Source of the DNA: Chitinophaga varians
Lineage (GTDB): Bacteria > Bacteroidota > Bacteroidia > Chitinophagales > Chitinophagaceae
Assembly (NCBI RefSeq): GCF_014529945.1
Contig: NZ_JACVFB010000007.1
Span: forward strand, 124,001 to 188,000
Reading direction: 5' to 3'
DNA: 64,000 nt
The notes under the pieces were generated by a model. The model had not been told where the DNA came from, did not search any database, and saw only the letters and a list, made by a program, of their open reading frames with translations. Numbering within the stretch: position 1 is the first letter of the stretch; each line of letters opens with the position of its first letter. Of the stretch, positions 15,655 through 23,576 are shown piece after piece. The translations under genes and the position numbers were made by a program.

Positions 15655-18285
15655 CTATTTGGGTGGGTTAGAGGATAGATTCGAAATAAGTTTAAACATC
15701 AGCCCGTCCACTACATCGCCATCGGGATTTCGTTTAATGGTAACGGTTATTTCAGCGGGTTGGGCTGTCATATGCAGGCGCTGCAGCTGCGCCAGGTCCA
15801 GGCTTAGGGTATAGGTACCGGGACGAAGGCCAAGGTAGCTGAAATAACCGTCGGGTTCCGTAAGTACGGAGGCAACTGTGCGACAGTCGGTATCCAGTAT
15901 ATTTATCCGGATACGGGACATGCCTTGTTTTTGGGTATTCCTGACCATACCGGCTACTTCACCGGAAACGGTCACCGGTATTTCTACCGGTTTAAACTGA
16001 TTGGGCAGTGCGGTAACCCCGATGGCGGTATGTTTCAGCTGCCAGGCAACGGAGCCAAGGCCATCAGGGTTCAAACGTATCAGGTATTTTCGGTAAGGTT
16101 CCAGGTTAAAGACACGGTAAAGGGTATCCTGTTTGTCGAATACAGACAAGCCACCGTTTACCTGTATAGAAAGTCCGTCCAGTTTGGGTTCACCGGCATC
16201 TCTTTTACCATTGCCATTGATGTCAAGGAAAGCCAGTACCGTCAGTTGTGCGCGTCCCACACTACCTACATTGCTGGTCATCAGGTAGTGGCTTTCCCGG
16301 TCATAGAGCAGGCTGCCGCCTGCTGAAGCATTGATCGATGAATTACGGCCTGCTATCATAGTGCTCATTCCCACTTTCGCAAATCTGAAATCATAACGCA
16401 GGGTGATACCACCGATAAACTGCTCGTTGATAAAATCTCTTTCAAAAGATAATCTTACGTAGGTGCGTTCCCTGATGTTGCGCTCCAGCTCCACGCGGGC
16501 GTTGGAAAACTGGTGGCTGTCATAGGAATACTGTACCCGGGGCATGACAAACATATTGGAGAAGAGCCGGTACGTTTGGGTTAAGGTGCTGTACGCCACT
16601 GCCGGCGCATCTTCCCGGAAATTACAGAACGTGGTCAGGTTAGTGTTCACACGGCCTATGGTACCGGAAGTGATCCACTCCACGGTGGTGTATTTCACCA
16701 AAGGGACAGCAGGCGTCGATGGAATTTTTTCTATCACGGGCGTCTGTTCTGCCGGCGGCATGGTGATCTGATCTACTGTCAACCGGGAGAAAAGGGAAAA
16801 ATTGGGTTTTCGTATAGGCAGCATAACAGACAACTTGCGTTCTTCCTGATAGTTGTATTTCACCGCCTGCTGACCAGGTTTGTAACGCAGGTACTGTGCT
16901 TCAACTTCCATTTCACAGGGCAGATGCCAGAACAGGGAGGCCTTGCTTCTTACCGCATAGGCATATTCACCGCTGAAGATCAGGTTGTCGGTCAACCGCC
17001 AGGCGGCATGCACAAAGGGAATGGGTTTTCCGCCGGCAATGGATGAAAGGTATTCCGTACCAGCACCTACGGTGATACGTTTGGTGATACCATAATGAAC
17101 AGTGCCCATGGCGTAACGGCTGCTTTGTCCGTCGAGCAGGATGCCGCCGGTAACGGTGTACTCCGTTTCACCGGCAGGCAGGAAATTAAAAGGCACCATA
17201 ATTTCCCGCTGTTCGGTGCGCACCTCCCCAAAGGGGCCATAGAAACGAAGGGTAACAGTCGTGTTGCCATAAATGATGGGCACATTAAAGGCAAAAAAAC
17301 CGGAAGCATCTGCCTGCTGATAGTCGATCAGCTCATGATTAATATACAGCTCTACTTTCCAGCCAGGCGTAGTGATGTCGGTCAACCGGTAGGTACCGAA
17401 GGCAGTCCTGTTGAGCGTGGATGCATTGGTGAACTGCACGCCGGCCAACGGATACAATACAGAGGCGATCGCCATACTATTGATCTTGCCTACGGTAACC
17501 TGCCGTAACAATGGATGGTCATTGTTCACATAATGCCACATGAATTGTTGGTTGCGTATGTCAAGGTTTCCATCGATATAATTCATTTGCAGGTTGGTTT
17601 CGCCACCGGCCATTTGTCCACCGAGCGACAGGTTGAGGGTGGTGCTGGAAGCCTGCTGCTGCCGGGTGGTCATTACTGACCAGTCGGCCGCATTGATGCT
17701 GAAAGCAGTGGCTTTTCTGCGGATAACGGTATCTGCTTTCTCCTCTCCTTTTAACCGGTTAATATTATCACGAAGTTTTTGTTGTTTCATTTCACGGACC
17801 ACCGGCAGCTCACGTTTAGTCGTCATCGCTACATACAGATCGCGGAAGCGGAATACACAGTTCACCCCGAACACATCGGCCCAGCTGGCGGAGCGGAGAT
17901 AGAATCCCGCAGGCGTGCAGAGAAGTTTTTGAGCGTCCATGGTGAATGTTTTTTTATTGTAGGTAATGGTACGTGTTGCTTTGTCGATGATAAATTTGTC
18001 GTCCGGGCTGATGATAAATCCTGACAGGGTATCAGCCTGGGGTGACAGTATATTTTTTACTTGCAGGAAATCGAACAGGTCACTCACTGACAGGTAAACG
18101 TCCTGGTTACGGATAATGGCGGATATCTCAGCGTTCCCCAATTCCTGCATCCCCACGGTCACTACCAGTTCTTCATCTGAGCCGGGGCTTTGTGCATAAC
18201 AGCTGCCCGATGTTCCGGTGATGGCGCACGCGATGCAGAGCGCGCCGAACAGAACGGGCATGAGCATATCGTGAAGGTTTTTCAT
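15655..18285 (-). CDS. Usher-like outer-membrane assembly protein
   Basis: An 876-residue exported protein. After the signal, an N-terminal domain of about 120 residues (VYLSVSDLFDFLQVKNIL) is followed by a strand-rich region typical of a large barrel. A plug-like module is seen in GWKVELYINHELIDYQQ, FAFNVPIIYGNTTVTLRFYG and PFGEVRTEQREIMVP, which is how usher plug and barrel strands read in PapC/FimD relatives. The C-terminal part has an SdrD-B-like module (FLDINGNGKRDAGEPKLDG) and a carboxypeptidase-regulatory-like domain (GMVRNTQKQGMSRIRINILD). The length suits an usher. It lies between two DUF4402 genes and beside a PapD-like chaperone, which supports an assembly role. Bacteroidota ushers are not well described, so the call is moderate. 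Confidence 0.72.
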   Translation of the reverse strand: MKNLHDMLMPVLFGALCIACAITGTSGSCYAQSPGSDEELVVTVGMQELGNAEISAIIRNQDVYLSVSDLFDFLQVKNILSPQADTLSGFIISPDDKFIIDKATRTITYNKKTFTMDAQKLLCTPAGFYLRSASWADVFGVNCVFRFRDLYVAMTTKRELPVVREMKQQKLRDNINRLKGEEKADTVIRRKATAFSINAADWSVMTTRQQQASSTTLNLSLGGQMAGGETNLQMNYIDGNLDIRNQQFMWHYVNNDHPLLRQVTVGKINSMAIASVLYPLAGVQFTNASTLNRTAFGTYRLTDITTPGWKVELYINHELIDYQQADASGFFAFNVPIIYGNTTVTLRFYGPFGEVRTEQREIMVPFNFLPAGETEYTVTGGILLDGQSSRYAMGTVHYGITKRITVGAGTEYLSSIAGGKPIPFVHAAWRLTDNLIFSGEYAYAVRSKASLFWHLPCEMEVEAQYLRYKPGQQAVKYNYQEERKLSVMLPIRKPNFSLFSRLTVDQITMPPAEQTPVIEKIPSTPAVPLVKYTTVEWITSGTIGRVNTNLTTFCNFREDAPAVAYSTLTQTYRLFSNMFVMPRVQYSYDSHQFSNARVELERNIRERTYVRLSFERDFINEQFIGGITLRYDFRFAKVGMSTMIAGRNSSINASAGGSLLYDRESHYLMTSNVGSVGRAQLTVLAFLDINGNGKRDAGEPKLDGLSIQVNGGLSVFDKQDTLYRVFNLEPYRKYLIRLNPDGLGSVAWQLKHTAIGVTALPNQFKPVEIPVTVSGEVAGMVRNTQKQGMSRIRINILDTDCRTVASVLTEPDGYFSYLGLRPGTYTLSLDLAQLQRLHMTAQPAEITVTIKRNPDGDVVDGLMFKLISNLSSNPPK

Positions 18286-18314
18286 GGGTCATGGTTTCAC
18301 ATAGATGGCGGGGG

Positions 18315-18797
18315 TTACTCGCCTGCTAAAAAAGTGATGAAGACCTGTCCGTTATAATTTCCTGAAGCTGTTTGTCCGGGTTTATTGATTGTTAACGTCC
18401 CGCCGATATGAATGCTGGTCCTGGGTGTTTTGGTAATGAAAGGCATCACCGGGTCCGAACCTTTGATGCGCAGTGACAGGGTGTTGCCGTTACTACCTTT
18501 CAGCAGGGAGTTGGTTTCCAGGATAGCGATCCTGCTGCCAACAGGTGCCATCAGTTCTATCACCGCCGGTGAGGGCATGGTTCCTTTGCCAATGGTGATC
18601 ACATCTCCGGTGGTGGTAGTGGCGCCATCTGCATTCACGGAGATGGTGCCACCGCTTTGACCGGTACTGAAGGAGCCAAAACTAAGTTGCTGAACGATGG
18701 TGGGCGTTACCTGTGCTGCCGCGGGCAAACAATGCAGTAAACATAAGATGCCCGTCACAGCCCACCCTGCAGGGTGCTGTACAAAATGCATACACAT
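18315..18797 (-). CDS. DUF4402-type minor fimbrial subunit
   Basis: A 160-residue exported protein with a hydrophobic signal (residues about 12-28, ending AAAQ). The mature part has the DUF4402 layout: LSFGSFSTGQSGGTISVNADGATTTTGDV, a helix-free PAVIELMAPVGSRIAIL segment and a final strand YNGQVFITFLAGE. It is more divergent from the major subunit at 15059-15583 than a recent duplicate would be, which fits a minor or tip subunit. It is encoded 29 bases before the usher and 42 bases after the chaperone, inside the same operon. An in-frame start at the third codon is also possible. Confidence 0.7.
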   Translation of the reverse strand: MCMHFVQHPAGWAVTGILCLLHCLPAAAQVTPTIVQQLSFGSFSTGQSGGTISVNADGATTTTGDVITIGKGTMPSPAVIELMAPVGSRIAILETNSLLKGSNGNTLSLRIKGSDPVMPFITKTPRTSIHIGGTLTINKPGQTASGNYNGQVFITFLAGE

Positions 18798-18839
18798 GAT
18801 CGGGTAAATGCTAAGGGGTTAAACAATCATCTGTTTATC

Positions 18840-19727
18840 TCAGCGCAGAACTATTTCCTGTTTAGCCAGGGTGACTGGTTTACCGGAAGCCGTTTCGTAG
18901 TTGACTTCCAGCCGGCCCTGATGATAATTAAGCCTGGCCGTGTTGTCGAGATCTATCCTGACTTTCCTTTTGGACAGCGGCGTATACACCGCCACTCCTT
19001 TTACCGCCGCGGCACGCGTTCGCTGGCCTGACGGCGAGATATAGTCGATCGTCAGATCGCCGTAGGCCGACATATTGCCGCTGCGGTTCAGCGCAAACAT
19101 CACCTGTGGTTGTTTGGGGTCCTTAAAATCCATGTCCATGTCGGAAATAACGACCAGGGTAGAATCGGGGCCCACACGGATGATGACGGGGATGGTGACA
19201 CCGAATACGGGGACCAGTTTGACTTCCACGTTACTGGTGTCTTTGGGTCGCATCAGTGGTGTTTCACCGGCAGGTAAGGGAGCAGGAACAGACCTGAAAT
19301 ACACATGAGATCTGTACTCGCCGGGAGGCAGGCTACCAGTATTGATGACCTGTAGCTTCACGGCTTGTGACTCTTTGGGTGCAATGGAAACGGTACGGGG
19401 AAAAATACGGAGGTTAGCGCTTGCGAAGCTTTGTCCGGAATCCGGTTGTTCGATGTTTTCGAAAGAACCGTCTTCTTTCATCCTGATCTGAACGAAAGAT
19501 ACCTGATAGGTAGCCGTGTCCGCGCCGGTATTGGCGAGGCCAAGGTCCTGCGTTCTTTTGGAACCATCAAATACCACTCGTTTTGGGTAAATCATCAGGT
19601 TTCCCTGCGCATGCACAATGACCGTGTGCAGTAACAAAAAGGAAAGGGAGAATGCGGTGGCAAAGACTATCTCATATCTCTGCTGCACGCGCAGGGTTAG
19701 CCGCTTCATAAGCATGGTTGCATACAT
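18840..19727 (-). CDS. PapD-like periplasmic chaperone
   Basis: A protein of up to 295 residues with a signal peptide, probably starting at ATG 19709 to 19727 (Met-Leu-Met-Lys at residues 5-8). The mature protein opens with LMIYPKRVVFDGSKRTQDLGLANTG, the first strands of a PapD-type Ig domain, where Arg of YPKR would be the invariant subunit-binding Arg. A G1-like strand with SQAVKLQVINTG carries the partner Lys. A second beta domain (NVEVKLVPVFGVTIPVIIRVG to LAKQEIVLR) completes the two-domain fold. Its place directly ahead of the subunit and usher genes matches chaperone-usher operons. The binding residues are inferred by pattern, not alignment. Confidence 0.75.
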   Translation of the reverse strand: MYATMLMKRLTLRVQQRYEIVFATAFSLSFLLLHTVIVHAQGNLMIYPKRVVFDGSKRTQDLGLANTGADTATYQVSFVQIRMKEDGSFENIEQPDSGQSFASANLRIFPRTVSIAPKESQAVKLQVINTGSLPPGEYRSHVYFRSVPAPLPAGETPLMRPKDTSNVEVKLVPVFGVTIPVIIRVGPDSTLVVISDMDMDFKDPKQPQVMFALNRSGNMSAYGDLTIDYISPSGQRTRAAAVKGVAVYTPLSKRKVRIDLDNTARLNYHQGRLEVNYETASGKPVTLAKQEIVLR

Positions 19728-19837
19728 CTTTCAAAAATTTTTGGGTTGCCAGGGTAGGGATACCAAAGGCCTGCACCCAGGTGAAGTACAGGACCATTTG
19801 GTTTTAGCCGGAATTGCCGATCAGTTACTTTTTGCGG

Positions 19838-20122
19838 TTACCCGTCACCTGTTGCATCAACAATTTCAGCGTTTATGATACTTCGTTCCCAGAAAGCGGA
19901 AGTCCTGCGAGTACCACCAGGAGCTGGCGTCACAACACCAGCTGTCCCGGAAGGTGCAGTGCTGCCAAAGCCTATGTTACCATTGGTCCGCGAACACCAT
20001 ACAGGAGCCGCCACTATTGCGGAAGCATCAGCTGTAACCGTTGTTACCGGTGCCTGCGCGAAGACCTTACAGGCCCACGAGACCGCGACAGGCAAGGTCA
20101 CGGAGAGGATCTTCTCTTTCAT
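19838..20122 (-). pseudogene. Truncated DUF4402 fimbrial subunit remnant
   Basis: The frame starts with a signal peptide (MKEKILSVTLPVAVSWACKVFAQ) and then follows the DUF4402 pattern (NGNIGFGSTAPSGTAGVVTPAPGGTR), but it stops at 94 residues, and the usual middle and last strands are missing. Beyond the stop, the same frame still carries a DUF4402-like piece (VLHLGAG) near 19788-19808. The remnant lies 110 bases upstream of the chaperone, so it was probably the first subunit of the operon. It could also be a short functional protein, but the missing strands make a fold unlikely. Confidence 0.55.
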
Positions 20123-20631
20123 AAGAAGTCAGATTTAAAACAATAAGCAAATCTTAAAGAACGGAAATTAAGCAGAGTGCGGCCAGGGATAAGCGCAACA
20201 CTTCCTTACACACGAAGCAATACATACATAACAATCACATGCACTCGATACATCTGTTTTCCCAACAGGCACCAACGGATAATACTGATAACAGTAACCG
20301 CAGCGAAGGGATATTTTTCTGTAAAACCTATGGAATTGATGTTTCAGGATATAGCCAATCTCAGTATAAGTATAAGTATTCAGGGGTAGTACAACGTTAT
20401 TCAACTATTTTGGGACAACTTTGGGACAACTAGAAAAACAGACTGTTTGGATAAGTGAAGCGAAGATAAATAAGATTCTGATTTCACCAAATTTTTTTAG
20501 AAAAAAATTTGAAAGATTAACAAATAACCTCATCAAACAAGCCTAAAACACAATACCACAAAGGATTACAAGCCAACAAATAAAATAAACCTATAATTAG
20601 TTTTCCTGACTATTATATAAAATGTCACTTT
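20123..20631. other. AT-rich region upstream of the fimbrial locus
   Basis: No convincing gene in about 500 bases. It should hold the promoter of the minus-strand fimbrial cluster, but no clear TAnnTTTG element was found on that strand. It contains a tandem 11-base repeat (20409-20430), the AGTATA repeats at 20362-20376 and long A/T tracts. Confidence 0.5.
20409..20430. repeat. Perfect tandem 11-bp repeat (possible operator)
   Basis: TTTGGGACAAC occurs twice in direct tandem, at 20409-20419 and 20420-20430, a spacing of one DNA helical turn. It lies upstream of the fimbrial locus. A regulator binding on one face of the DNA is plausible, but only the arrangement supports it. Confidence 0.45.
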
Positions 20632-21027
20632 TTATATCCCAATCGGTTTATCTATTTTTTCACGTATACTCGTTTCCGTTACACCGGCACAACGGGCTAT
20701 CACTTCCATCACCTGCGCTTCCGTTATAGCCGTATCAGTGTATTGCAACGTGGCCTCCAACAATGTTCTCCACGTAGCGAAAGGCTCCGGAAACTCCTTG
20801 CCGTTATATTCGATGCCCAGCTCGTCCTCTATCGCAAATAACAGTTCCACAAAACCGGCATACCAGCTATTCTCCGCCTGTATCCTCCGCATCCGCTCCA
20901 CCTCTTCCGGCGGGTTCACTTTAACAAACCCACATTGCCGGCAATGAACTTCCGGCTGACACAAGTCCCATGCCTTATAATATTCTTTGGCGCCACATTG
21001 CGCACAGATATGTAACCACGGTCCCAT
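20632..21027 (-). CDS. Small zinc-ribbon protein of unknown function
   Basis: A 131-residue cytoplasmic protein. The N-terminus has two Cys-x-x-Cys pairs, CAQC (residues 8-11) and CRQC (residues 30-33), which would bind one zinc. The rest is helical, with ELGIEYNGKEFPEP and a TWRTLLEATLQY segment that loosely recalls an acyl-carrier-like helical domain, but I do not recognise the family. It stands alone between the fimbrial promoter region and a divergent ArsR gene, so neighbours do not explain its role. The frame and start at ATG 21027 look sound. Confidence 0.65.
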   Translation of the reverse strand: MGPWLHICAQCGAKEYYKAWDLCQPEVHCRQCGFVKVNPPEEVERMRRIQAENSWYAGFVELLFAIEDELGIEYNGKEFPEPFATWRTLLEATLQYTDTAITEAQVMEVIARCAGVTETSIREKIDKPIGI

Positions 21028-21239
21028 CTCCTGTTTTTAGTTTCCGCAAAGGTAAACTAAAAATAGCAGGCTGTCAGCTCCACACAAAAATGACAGCTAT
21101 CGATGCCTGCATGTTGTTTATACTAATCAACCACCTGCTTTTCGTATACCCGTCCCTGTTCGCATTTATCTTATTTATATTTTTTTGAGGGGCGATTTTT
21201 CGATTTCGGAAGATGCCCAAATTATCTCCCAAAAAATAT

Positions 21240-21287
21240 TTTGTAAGTATTTACTTACATTTACTATATTTGTAAGCAAATACTTAC
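21240..21287 (+). promoter_or_regulatory. ArsR-type promoter with two matching operators
   Basis: TTTG at 21240-21243 and TATATTTG at 21265-21272 give a -33/-7 promoter with a 21-base spacer. Two imperfect palindromes, GTAAGTATTTACTTAC (21243-21258) and GTAAGCAAATACTTAC (21272-21287), each begin at the last G of one promoter box, 29 bases apart. They are likely sites for the ArsR protein encoded at 21291. Confidence 0.65.
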
Positions 21288-21290
21288 ATA

Positions 21291-21635
21291 ATGGAGAAAC
21301 GAAGGGATATTTATCAGGCCATAGCAGACCCCACCCGGCGGGAAATCATCTCGCTGATAGCCCGTCAGTCGATGAACCTGAACGCGATAGCGGACAACTT
21401 CGAGGCCAGCAGACCGGCTATCTCCCAGCATATTAAAGTGCTGACGGAATGCGGGCTGGTCATTATCCGCCAACAGGGCCGGGAACGCTATTGTGAACTG
21501 AAAATAGACAAACTGAAAGAAGTAACTTCATGGGTGGAAGAATGCAACAAATACTGGAACGCGGCCATCGACTCCATGGAGGATTATTTACAGCAACTAC
21601 AAACTAAAAATAAAAAACATGGCAAACAGCAATAA
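21291..21635 (+). CDS. ArsR-family winged-helix repressor
   Basis: A 114-residue protein with the short ArsR winged helix: YQAIADPTRREIISLIARQSMNLNAIADNFEASRPAISQHIKVLTECGLVIIRQQGRERYCEL. No cysteine pair of the metal-sensing type is visible, so the ligand is probably not a metal; this subgroup is typically followed by an AHSA1 gene, as here. The stop overlaps the start of the AHSA1 gene by 17 bases, so the two are translationally coupled. Operators overlap its promoter, which predicts autorepression. Confidence 0.92.
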   Translation: MEKRRDIYQAIADPTRREIISLIARQSMNLNAIADNFEASRPAISQHIKVLTECGLVIIRQQGRERYCELKIDKLKEVTSWVEECNKYWNAAIDSMEDYLQQLQTKNKKHGKQQ

Positions 21636-22119
21636 TCAGGACACGTTCATCTCCCGTATCATCAACGCGCCACAGGAACTGGTTTTTGACGCATGGACCC
21701 AGGAAGAACATCTTCAACATTGGTATGCCCCCAAAGGCTGCGTTGTTCAATTCGCCCAGGTCGATATCCGCCCCGGCGGCGGCTTCCTCTCCTGCATCCG
21801 CAATCCGGACGGCCCTTACAAGAACTGCTGGTGCAAAACCACTTTCCTGGAAATCACGAGGCCCGAAAAAATCGTCTGCACACTGCAGGTGGCAGACGCC
21901 AACGGAAACCCCATCACTTCCCGGGAAGCCGGCATGGACCCCGACTGGCCGGATGCGACCATCCTGACCGTCACCTTCACGCCGGAGGGCAACAAAACCC
22001 TGTTCACTTTACATCAGACAGTCAACATGGCATTGGCTAAAAAAACCGGCGCCTACCCCAGCTGGGAACAGATGCTCGACATCCTCGAGGCACACCTCCA
22101 ACCGGCAGGCATCCGCTGA
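21619..22119 (+). CDS. AHSA1/SRPBCC domain protein
   Basis: A 166-residue cytoplasmic protein of the START-like helix-grip fold. TFISRIINAPQELVFDAWTQEEHLQHWYAPKGC is the AHSA1 N-terminal signature, and later strands hold VDIRPGGGFLSCIRNPDG and FTPEGNKTLFTLHQT. Such proteins bind hydrophobic ligands and are often paired with an ArsR gene in a small operon, as here (17-base overlap with the ArsR gene). The ligand is unknown. An alpha/beta hydrolase gene follows 23 bases downstream and is probably part of the same transcript. Confidence 0.88.
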   Translation: MANSNNQDTFISRIINAPQELVFDAWTQEEHLQHWYAPKGCVVQFAQVDIRPGGGFLSCIRNPDGPYKNCWCKTTFLEITRPEKIVCTLQVADANGNPITSREAGMDPDWPDATILTVTFTPEGNKTLFTLHQTVNMALAKKTGAYPSWEQMLDILEAHLQPAGIR

Positions 22120-22142
22120 TCTCCCCACACAAAAACAGATAT

Positions 22143-23000
22143 ATGTTTACCAGTATTTTTCTGACCATGGCCCTCCACGGCGCCATATCCGGAACCACCA
22201 TTCCTTTGCCCCAGACCACCGTACAAACGGATACTACCAGCGCCTACGCTACGGTCAACGGCATCAAAATGTATTATGAAATCCATGGCAGCGGCAGCCC
22301 GCTGGTATTAATCCACGGCGGCGGCTCCACTATCCGCACCACTTTCGGGCAGGTGCTACATGATTTTGCGCAACATCATCAGGTGATAGCTGTAGAACTG
22401 CAAGGCCACGGGCACACGGAAGCACGCCCCGGTCCTACTACCTTCGAACAAGACGCCGATGATGTGGCGGCCCTGCTAAAAACATTGCACGTTCAACAGG
22501 CGGACATCCTCGGCTTTAGCAACGGCGGCTGTACAGCGCTACAGATCGGCGTTCGCCATCCTGAACTAGTACGCCGCATTGTAGCCATTTCCTCCTTCTA
22601 CAAAAGAGAAGGCCTGCCTCCCATGTTCTGGGACATGATGAAAAAAGCCCACCTCAGCGATATGCCGCAACCTTTTAAAGACGCATTCCTCGCTGTCCAC
22701 AACGACCCTAAAGCATTGCAGACCATGTTCAACCAGGACAATGGCCGGATGCTGGCCTTTAAAGACTGGCCCGATGATATGATCCGCTCCATCAAAGTAC
22801 CCACACTGATACTGATCAGCGATCAGGATGCCATCACGCCGGAACATGCCACCGCCATGTACCGACTGCTGCCTAAAGGCCGCCTCTCCATATTGCCAGG
22901 TCAACACGGAGAATTCCTGGGCGATGTGCTGACGGCCAAACACCACAGCCACACGCCACAAATGGCGGTAGCCATGATAGACGACTTCCTGAACGAATAA
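22143..23000 (+). CDS. Alpha/beta hydrolase, probably exported
   Basis: A 285-residue protein with a hydrophobic N-terminus that looks like a weak signal peptide. The hydrolase domain starts at ATVNGIKMYYEIHGSGSPLVLIHGGG (oxyanion region). The nucleophile is Ser126 in GFSNGG, with Asp229 (ISDQDA) and His255 (PGQHGEF) as likely partners. It is the third gene of the ArsR/AHSA1 operon, with 23 bases between genes, so it is likely under the ArsR repressor. The substrate is unknown. A terminator at 23002 ends the operon. Confidence 0.85.
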   Translation: MFTSIFLTMALHGAISGTTIPLPQTTVQTDTTSAYATVNGIKMYYEIHGSGSPLVLIHGGGSTIRTTFGQVLHDFAQHHQVIAVELQGHGHTEARPGPTTFEQDADDVAALLKTLHVQQADILGFSNGGCTALQIGVRHPELVRRIVAISSFYKREGLPPMFWDMMKKAHLSDMPQPFKDAFLAVHNDPKALQTMFNQDNGRMLAFKDWPDDMIRSIKVPTLILISDQDAITPEHATAMYRLLPKGRLSILPGQHGEFLGDVLTAKHHSHTPQMAVAMIDDFLNE

Positions 23001-23001
23001 T

Positions 23002-23033
23002 AAAAAAGCCGGGTGATGAACCCGGCTCTTTTC
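23002..23033. terminator. Bidirectional terminator
   Basis: AAAAAAGCCGGG and CCCGGCTCTTTT form a strong stem around the loop TGATGAA, between the stop of the hydrolase gene and the convergent SRPBCC gene. Confidence 0.8.
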
Positions 23034-23041
23034 TCTCTTTG

Positions 23042-23548
23042 CTATTCCAGCATCTTCTTCAGCCCTGCCTCATAATTGGCTATCTCCGCGGAGAGGCTTT
23101 CTACCAGCGGCTTCCGGCCAGCCTTATCGCCCTCCAGAATAATGCTCCAGCGCACTACTGACACATCGTCCTTGTCCGGCATCGATTCTACCAGCGCCGT
23201 CACAACTGCTTTGCTGATGCCTGCCGGCAAAGGACCCTGCACATTAAACACAAAGAACTTGTATTGGTCATGTATCTGTTCAATTTCATCGGTACGTTTG
23301 CGGCCATCGCTGAAAGTCAGGTCACGGTACTTTGTATCGTTCACGGTCCGTACATTCACTTCCCGCACCATACCATTGGAATATTCTTTCACCTGTGGCA
23401 GGTCACGGATCACGCGCCATATTTTCACCGTCGAACTTTTGATTTGTGTTTCGTGGGTGTAGTCAGGGATGATTTTTTTAGCCGCCTGCATCTGGGCCAT
23501 GGACACGCCGCTCCAGCAGATACACAACAATAATAACAATCGCTTCAT
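23042..23548 (-). CDS. Exported SRPBCC-fold protein
   Basis: A 168-residue protein with signal peptide MKRLLLLLCICWSGVSMAQ. The mature part reads like a START/polyketide-cyclase-type SRPBCC domain (KSSTVKIWRVIRDLPQVKEYSNG near the start and a C-terminal helix LVESLSAEIANYEAGLKKMLE). Family members bind small hydrophobic ligands; the ligand is unknown. It is the last gene of the SusC/SusD/TlpA series, 28 bases after the second TlpA gene and in the same direction, so it is probably co-transcribed and acts in the periplasm on a product of that system. Confidence 0.7.
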   Translation of the reverse strand: MKRLLLLLCICWSGVSMAQMQAAKKIIPDYTHETQIKSSTVKIWRVIRDLPQVKEYSNGMVREVNVRTVNDTKYRDLTFSDGRKRTDEIEQIHDQYKFFVFNVQGPLPAGISKAVVTALVESMPDKDDVSVVRWSIILEGDKAGRKPLVESLSAEIANYEAGLKKMLE

Positions 23549-23576
23549 AACGCTTCTTTACAGTTTTGTTTAAACA

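Noticed and set aside
20168..20404. Cysteine-rich small minus-strand frame upstream of the fimbrial locus
   Set aside because: Composition reflects AT-rich repeats, no ribosome site or conserved motif; no second line of evidence.
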